The notes beneath the pieces are model-generated. The model was not told the DNA's origin. It made no database searches and worked only from the letters and a program-made list of their open reading frames with translations. Made by a program: the position numbers and the translations under genes. This document shows positions 60,888 to 64,000 of a DNA stretch of 64,000 nt, in pieces; positions within the stretch are counted from its first letter, which is position 1, and the number at the start of each line of letters is the position of its first letter. Origin of the DNA: Mameliella sp. CS4 (lineage in GTDB: Bacteria; Pseudomonadota; Alphaproteobacteria; Rhodobacterales; Rhodobacteraceae). The DNA is taken from contig NZ_JAHXRQ010000006.1 in assembly GCF_019392335.1 (NCBI RefSeq), positions 62,001 through 126,000 of the forward strand, written 5' to 3'.

Positions 60888-61430
60888 TCACTTCCGTCGC
60901 TGATGTTCATCCAGGCGCGGAAAAATCTCGACAAAGTTGCAGGGACGGTGGCGATAATCCAGCTGCCAGCCCAGGATCTCGTCCCAGGCATCCTTGCAGG
61001 CCCCTGTACTGCCGGGCAGTGCAAAGAGATAGGTGCCTCCCGCGACGCCTCCCGTGGCCCGGCTCTGCACCGCAGAGGTGCCTATTTTATTGAAGGAAAC
61101 CATCGTGAAGACGGTGCCGAAGGCGTCGATTTCCTTTTCGTAGACATCCCTGTGCGCCTCGACCGTCACGTCGCGCCCGGTCAGGCCCGTCCCCCCGGTC
61201 GAGATCACCACATCGACCTCCGGGTCGGCGATCCAGCCGCGCAAGCGCTCGGCGATTTGCGCCCGCTCGTCCTTCACGATCGCGCGATCTGCCAGCATAT
61301 GGCCCGCGTCGGTCAGCCGCTGCACCAGAGTGTCGCCGGACCGGTCATCCTCCAGCCCCCGCGTGTCCGACACGGTCAGGATGGCGATCCGGACCGGGAT
61401 GAACTGCTTGCTTTCGTCGATACGGCTCAT
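60888..61430 (-). CDS. moaB: molybdenum cofactor biosynthesis protein B
   Basis: A 180-aa MoCF-fold protein with RIAILTVSDTRGLEDDRSGDTL and VVISTGGTGLTGRDVTVEA, then FTMVSFNKIGTSAVQSRATGGVAGGTYLFALPGS. This group adenylates molybdopterin or is its close relative. It lies some 13 kb from the fdhD-mobAB-moeA operon, and the neighbours (RND pump, phosphoesterase) are not related. Confidence 0.93.
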   Translation of the reverse strand: MSRIDESKQFIPVRIAILTVSDTRGLEDDRSGDTLVQRLTDAGHMLADRAIVKDERAQIAERLRGWIADPEVDVVISTGGTGLTGRDVTVEAHRDVYEKEIDAFGTVFTMVSFNKIGTSAVQSRATGGVAGGTYLFALPGSTGACKDAWDEILGWQLDYRHRPCNFVEIFPRLDEHQRRK

Positions 61431-61437
61431 GGTGTCC

Positions 61438-62031
61438 TCACAAATCGAACCACGTTGGCGCGGGCCCCAGGTTCACGACGCGTGTCCCGCCGATCCGGCC
61501 TTCCTGGCCCCAGCAATCATGCACATGGCCACAAAGCGCAAGCGCGGGCTGCAGCCGGTCTATGGCGGCGCGGATCGCGGTGGACCCAACCGACAGACCG
61601 CGCGAAGTCACATCCGCGATCCCCTTGGGCGGCGAATGGGTGATCAGCAGGTCCGCCCCGCTGCAGCTGTCCAGCAGCTCCGCCGCCTGCCCCTCTGTCA
61701 GGTCAAAGGACCAGTCGCCGAAGGGCGTCACGGGAATACCGCCGCCAAGGCCGAAAAGCCGCAGGCCCTCGACCTCGGCGCCCTCACCATGCAGAACGGT
61801 TGTCCCCGGCAGGGCCGCCGCACGCAGTTCATCCGCCGTTTCGCTGTTGCCCGGCACGGCAACCATCGGCGCCTGCAACCGGTCCAGCAGCGCCATCGCC
61901 TGCTCCAAGCCCTCGCGCAGATTGCAGAAATCGCCGGCGCCGATCACAAGGTCGGCCTCCCCGCTGGCCTCGACCAGGGCGCGGGCATGGCGCCGCGACA
62001 GGTGCAGATCGGAAAAGGCAAGCACACGCAT
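61438..62031 (-). CDS. calcineurin-like metallophosphoesterase
   Basis: A 197-aa two-metal phosphoesterase. The ordered motifs are all visible: FSDLHLSRRH (6-15), GAGDFCN, VPGNSE, ITHSPP and CGHVHD. The small size fits the YfcE/MJ0936 group acting on cyclic or simple phosphodiesters, but the natural substrate is unknown. It begins as the LysE gene ends, so it is probably part of the udg-lysE-phosphoesterase-moaB run. Confidence 0.9.
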   Translation of the reverse strand: MRVLAFSDLHLSRRHARALVEASGEADLVIGAGDFCNLREGLEQAMALLDRLQAPMVAVPGNSETADELRAAALPGTTVLHGEGAEVEGLRLFGLGGGIPVTPFGDWSFDLTEGQAAELLDSCSGADLLITHSPPKGIADVTSRGLSVGSTAIRAAIDRLQPALALCGHVHDCWGQEGRIGGTRVVNLGPAPTWFDL

Positions 62032-62639
62032 CAGACCGCCAGCCGGACCGCCAGCCCGCCGAAAAGGGTGGCGCAGGTATAGCGCAGCGCGCGTTCCGTG
62101 CGCGTCCCGCCCTCCAGCCGCCGCCGCAGGCGGCCCGCGAACTGGCCGACAAGCCCGTTCACGGTGACACCGCCGATGGACATCAGCAGGCCATAGACCA
62201 GGAACTGCGGCAGCACCGCCTTCGCCGGGTCGATGAACTGCGGCACAAAGGCCAGCACGAAGAGAATGTATTTCGGGTTGGTGATATTGACGACAAACCC
62301 CTGCCGAAAGGCCTGCATCGGCGCCAGCGGCGGCGCATCGCTGCCCGCGATGGGCGTGCGCAGCGTCTTCCAGGCGATCCAGGCCAGGTAAGCCGCCCCC
62401 GCCCAGCGGATCACGTCAAAGGCCCCCGGCAGCGCCGCGACCAGCGCCCCCAGCCCCAGCCCCGCCAGCAGCACATGCACCATGCCGCCCAGCGCCACGC
62501 CGCTGGACGCCGCCCAGCCACAGCGCGCACCCCCGCGCAGACCCTGCGCCAGGCAGAACATCATGTCCGGCCCCGGCGTCACGTTCAGCGCCAGCCCGAC
62601 CGGAATGAAGGCCAGCATCAGAATCGGATCGACAATCAT
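62031..62639 (-). CDS. LysE/RhtB-family exporter
   Basis: A 202-aa membrane protein with five to six helices: [54 protein letters not shown] with the PGPD motif, then [25 protein letters not shown], both typical of amino-acid and homoserine exporters. The ATG at 62639 overlaps the glycosylase stop (ATGA), which fixes the start. The substrate is not known. Confidence 0.9.
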   Translation of the reverse strand: MIVDPILMLAFIPVGLALNVTPGPDMMFCLAQGLRGGARCGWAASSGVALGGMVHVLLAGLGLGALVAALPGAFDVIRWAGAAYLAWIAWKTLRTPIAGSDAPPLAPMQAFRQGFVVNITNPKYILFVLAFVPQFIDPAKAVLPQFLVYGLLMSIGGVTVNGLVGQFAGRLRRRLEGGTRTERALRYTCATLFGGLAVRLAV

Positions 62640-63433
62640 CCCAAAGCCCTCAGTTTCGCCTTGAGCGACAACATGTCCGCCCAGGCCTCGCGTTTCGCCT
62701 GCGGATTGCGCAGCAGGTAGGCCGGGTGCAGCATCGGCAGCGCCGGACGCTCCGCCGCCTCGCCCCATGTCCCGCGCAGGCGGGTGATTCCCCGCTTTCC
62801 CAGCAGCGCCTGGCACGAGGTATTGCCCATGATCACCAGCAGATCCGGGTCGGCCAGCGCGATATGCCGGTGCAGAAAGGGCAGCAACATGGCGATCTCG
62901 TCGGGTTTCGGATCGCGGTTCTGCGGCGGCCGCCAGGGCAGCACGTTGGTGATATAAACCGACTCGGCACGACTCAGCCCCACCGCCGCCAGCATCCGGT
63001 CCAGCAATTGCCCGGCACGGCCCACAAAGGGTTTGCCCTGCAGGTCCTCGTCACGTCCCGGCGCCTCGCCCACCAGCATGACCCGCGCCCCCGGCACGCC
63101 ATCGGCAAAGACCAGGTTCCGCGCCCCGCGCTTCAACGGGCAATGTTCATACCCGGCCAACGCAGCCTGCAGCGCCGCCAGGTCCGCCGCGCCAGCGGCC
63201 AGCGTGCGCGCCTCTGCCACCGGATCGACCTCGGGCGCCCTGACCGGTGCCGCACCGCGCGCCGCACCGGGGCCCGCCGCCCGCGCCGCGTGTCGCGCCT
63301 TCAGCGCCTCCTGCTCGGCCTCATGGGCGGCAAAGCGGTCGACAGGCGCGTCGAGCATCGCCTCGTCCACTCCCATCTCCAGCTGCCATTCCAGAAGCGC
63401 CTTCGCGGCGTACCAGTCGAGTCCCTGCTCCAT
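62636..63433 (-). CDS. uracil-DNA glycosylase, family-4 type lacking the iron-sulfur cysteines
   Basis: A 265-aa DNA-repair enzyme with [30 protein letters not shown] (motif A region GEAPGxDE), [18 protein letters not shown] and a late [13 protein letters not shown]. In the canonical family-4 enzymes four cysteines bind a 4Fe-4S cluster. Here the first C-x2-C reads YEHC, the NVVKCRPP-type site reads NVLPWRPP, and the last reads EIAMLLPF, so at least three are missing. The start is uncertain (63433 or 63445). It is first in a run with lysE and the phosphoesterase. Confidence 0.88.
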   Translation of the reverse strand: MEQGLDWYAAKALLEWQLEMGVDEAMLDAPVDRFAAHEAEQEALKARHAARAAGPGAARGAAPVRAPEVDPVAEARTLAAGAADLAALQAALAGYEHCPLKRGARNLVFADGVPGARVMLVGEAPGRDEDLQGKPFVGRAGQLLDRMLAAVGLSRAESVYITNVLPWRPPQNRDPKPDEIAMLLPFLHRHIALADPDLLVIMGNTSCQALLGKRGITRLRGTWGEAAERPALPMLHPAYLLRNPQAKREAWADMLSLKAKLRALG

Positions 63434-63472
63434 ACCCACAACCATACGCCGCGCCCGAGGGGAAGAAAATCG

Positions 63473-63546
63473 CCCGTGTTTCTTCTCTCCCAAAATACTC
63501 GTAAACGCGCCGGAGGCGCGTCCCCGGGGCCTTGCCCCGCAAGGGC
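63473..63546. repeat. intergenic repeat, copy C
   Basis: CCCGTGTTTCTTCTCTCCCA then AAATACTC (core 63473-63500), followed by hairpins ACGCGCC-GGA-GGCGCGT (63505-63521) and CCTTGC-CCC-GCAAGG. It lies between the glycosylase and pyrB start codons, so it occupies their shared promoter region. Confidence 0.6.
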
Positions 63547-63586
63547 ACCCTACCTAAAAGGTCCAGAACGCCACCGAGGACACCGA

Positions 63587-64000
63587 ATGCGCTTCGACCA
63601 CCGCCACCTGCTGGGGATCGAGCCCCTGCGCCCGGACGAGATCACCACGATCCTCGACCTCTCCGATCAATATGTCGATTTCAACCGCCGCCGGGACAAG
63701 CACGCCAACGCTTTGGCCGGGCTGACCCAGATCAACATGTTCTTCGAGAATTCCACCCGCACGCAGGCCAGTTTCGAACTGGCGGGCAAGCGGCTGGGCG
63801 CGGACGTGATGAACATGGCGATGCAGGCCAGCAGCATCAAGAAGGGGGAAACCCTGATCGACACCGCCATGACGCTGAACGCCATGCACCCCGACCTGCT
63901 GGTGGTGCGCCACCCGCATTCCGGCGCGGTGGATCTCTTGGCGCAAAAGGTCAACTGCGCGGTGCTGAACGCCGGTGACGGGCGGCATGAACACCCCACC
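63587..64000 (+). CDS. pyrB: aspartate carbamoyltransferase (N-terminal 138 residues, cut by window edge)
   Basis: Joins carbamoyl phosphate to aspartate in pyrimidine synthesis. The visible part begins [19 protein letters not shown] and has the carbamoyl-phosphate loop [19 protein letters not shown], then [16 protein letters not shown] and [14 protein letters not shown], all typical. GAGGAC precedes the ATG. pyrC commonly follows in this group, but it would lie beyond the window. A repeat of the family at 1981 lies just upstream. Confidence 0.96.
   Translation, partial: MRFDHRHLLGIEPLRPDEITTILDLSDQYVDFNRRRDKHANALAGLTQINMFFENSTRTQASFELAGKRLGADVMNMAMQASSIKKGETLIDTAMTLNAMHPDLLVVRHPHSGAVDLLAQKVNCAVLNAGDGRHEHPT

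Noticed and set aside
57044..61093. Very long open frame on the plus strand opposite the RND genes
   Set aside because: It is rich in Arg, His, Gln and Pro with no family motif, and mirrors the high-GC codon bias of the real minus-strand genes; a shadow.
1..64000. CRISPR arrays, insertion sequences, phage or integron parts
   Set aside because: No regularly spaced direct repeats, transposase, integrase or phage structural motifs were seen in any gene or gap.

Overview
The window is about 64 kb of GC-rich DNA from an alphaproteobacterium, most likely a member of the Rhodobacteraceae (Roseobacter group). The evidence is gene content and neighbourhoods: ihfB-lapA-trpF, a complete C-P lyase locus with DUF1045 and the hexapeptide Phn protein, phaA/phaB, a 44-aa aa3-oxidase subunit IV, a DmdC-like acyl-CoA dehydrogenase, and a DUF952-pyrD pair. 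It looks like an ordinary chromosomal segment. I see no tRNA, rRNA, insertion sequence, integrase, prophage or CRISPR array.

Layout. 1-5.8 kb holds pyrD facing the backward block rpsA / two hypotheticals / ihfB / lapA / trpF. 6-9.1 kb holds a large RTX protein, a tiny membrane protein and a sulfotransferase. 9.3-25 kb is a phosphonate island. The catabolic operon phnG-H-I-J-(GNAT)-K-(CorA)-L-N runs on the minus strand, followed by phnM; DUF1045 lies between phnN and phnM on the opposite strand. The regulator phnF and a second phnM paralog diverge from phnG. A separate minus-strand transport operon, phnC-D-E-E-hexapeptide transferase, converges on them. 25-30 kb holds a DUF1127 protein, a periplasmic hypothetical, rpsD, a solo EAL protein and the PHA genes phaA and phaB. 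30-39 kb holds an MFS transporter, a LysR regulator, small DUF465 and DUF2007 proteins, a TrmN6-like methyltransferase, polyprenyl diphosphate synthase, ispE, a TPR lipid/secretion-type protein and an HPP-CBS membrane protein. 39-43.7 kb holds EtfQO, a secreted beta-propeller-like protein, greA and a membrane hypothetical. 43.7-48 kb is a tightly overlapped molybdenum-cofactor operon (fdhD-mobA-mobB-DUF429-like-moeA), with azlCD divergent from it. 49-54.7 kb holds a lipoprotein, the oxidase subunit IV, an MBL hydrolase, acyl-CoA dehydrogenase, tsaC and yqgE. 54.8-64 kb holds a DsbD-N protein, an RND efflux pair, moaB, a phosphoesterase, a LysE exporter, a family-4-type uracil-DNA glycosylase and the start of pyrB.

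The phosphonate genes form one working pathway. PhnCDE imports phosphonates. PhnGHIJKL attach the substrate to a ribose triphosphate and cleave the C-P bond. PhnM removes pyrophosphate and PhnN helps recycle the phosphoribosyl product to PRPP. PhnF and probably PhoB control expression. The embedded CorA, GNAT and small antisense membrane ORF are the least explained parts of this island.

Regulatory structure read from the sequence includes strong promoters for rpsA and rpsD, a terminator-like hairpin inside the rpsA leader, a hairpin that buries the phnC Shine-Dalgarno sequence, a PhaR-like palindrome upstream of the DUF1127 gene, a candidate structured small RNA downstream of the second phnM, several intrinsic terminators, a three-copy intergenic repeat family, and a 116-bp inverted repeat downstream of tsaC. 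No searches were run; family names rest on recognised motifs and context.
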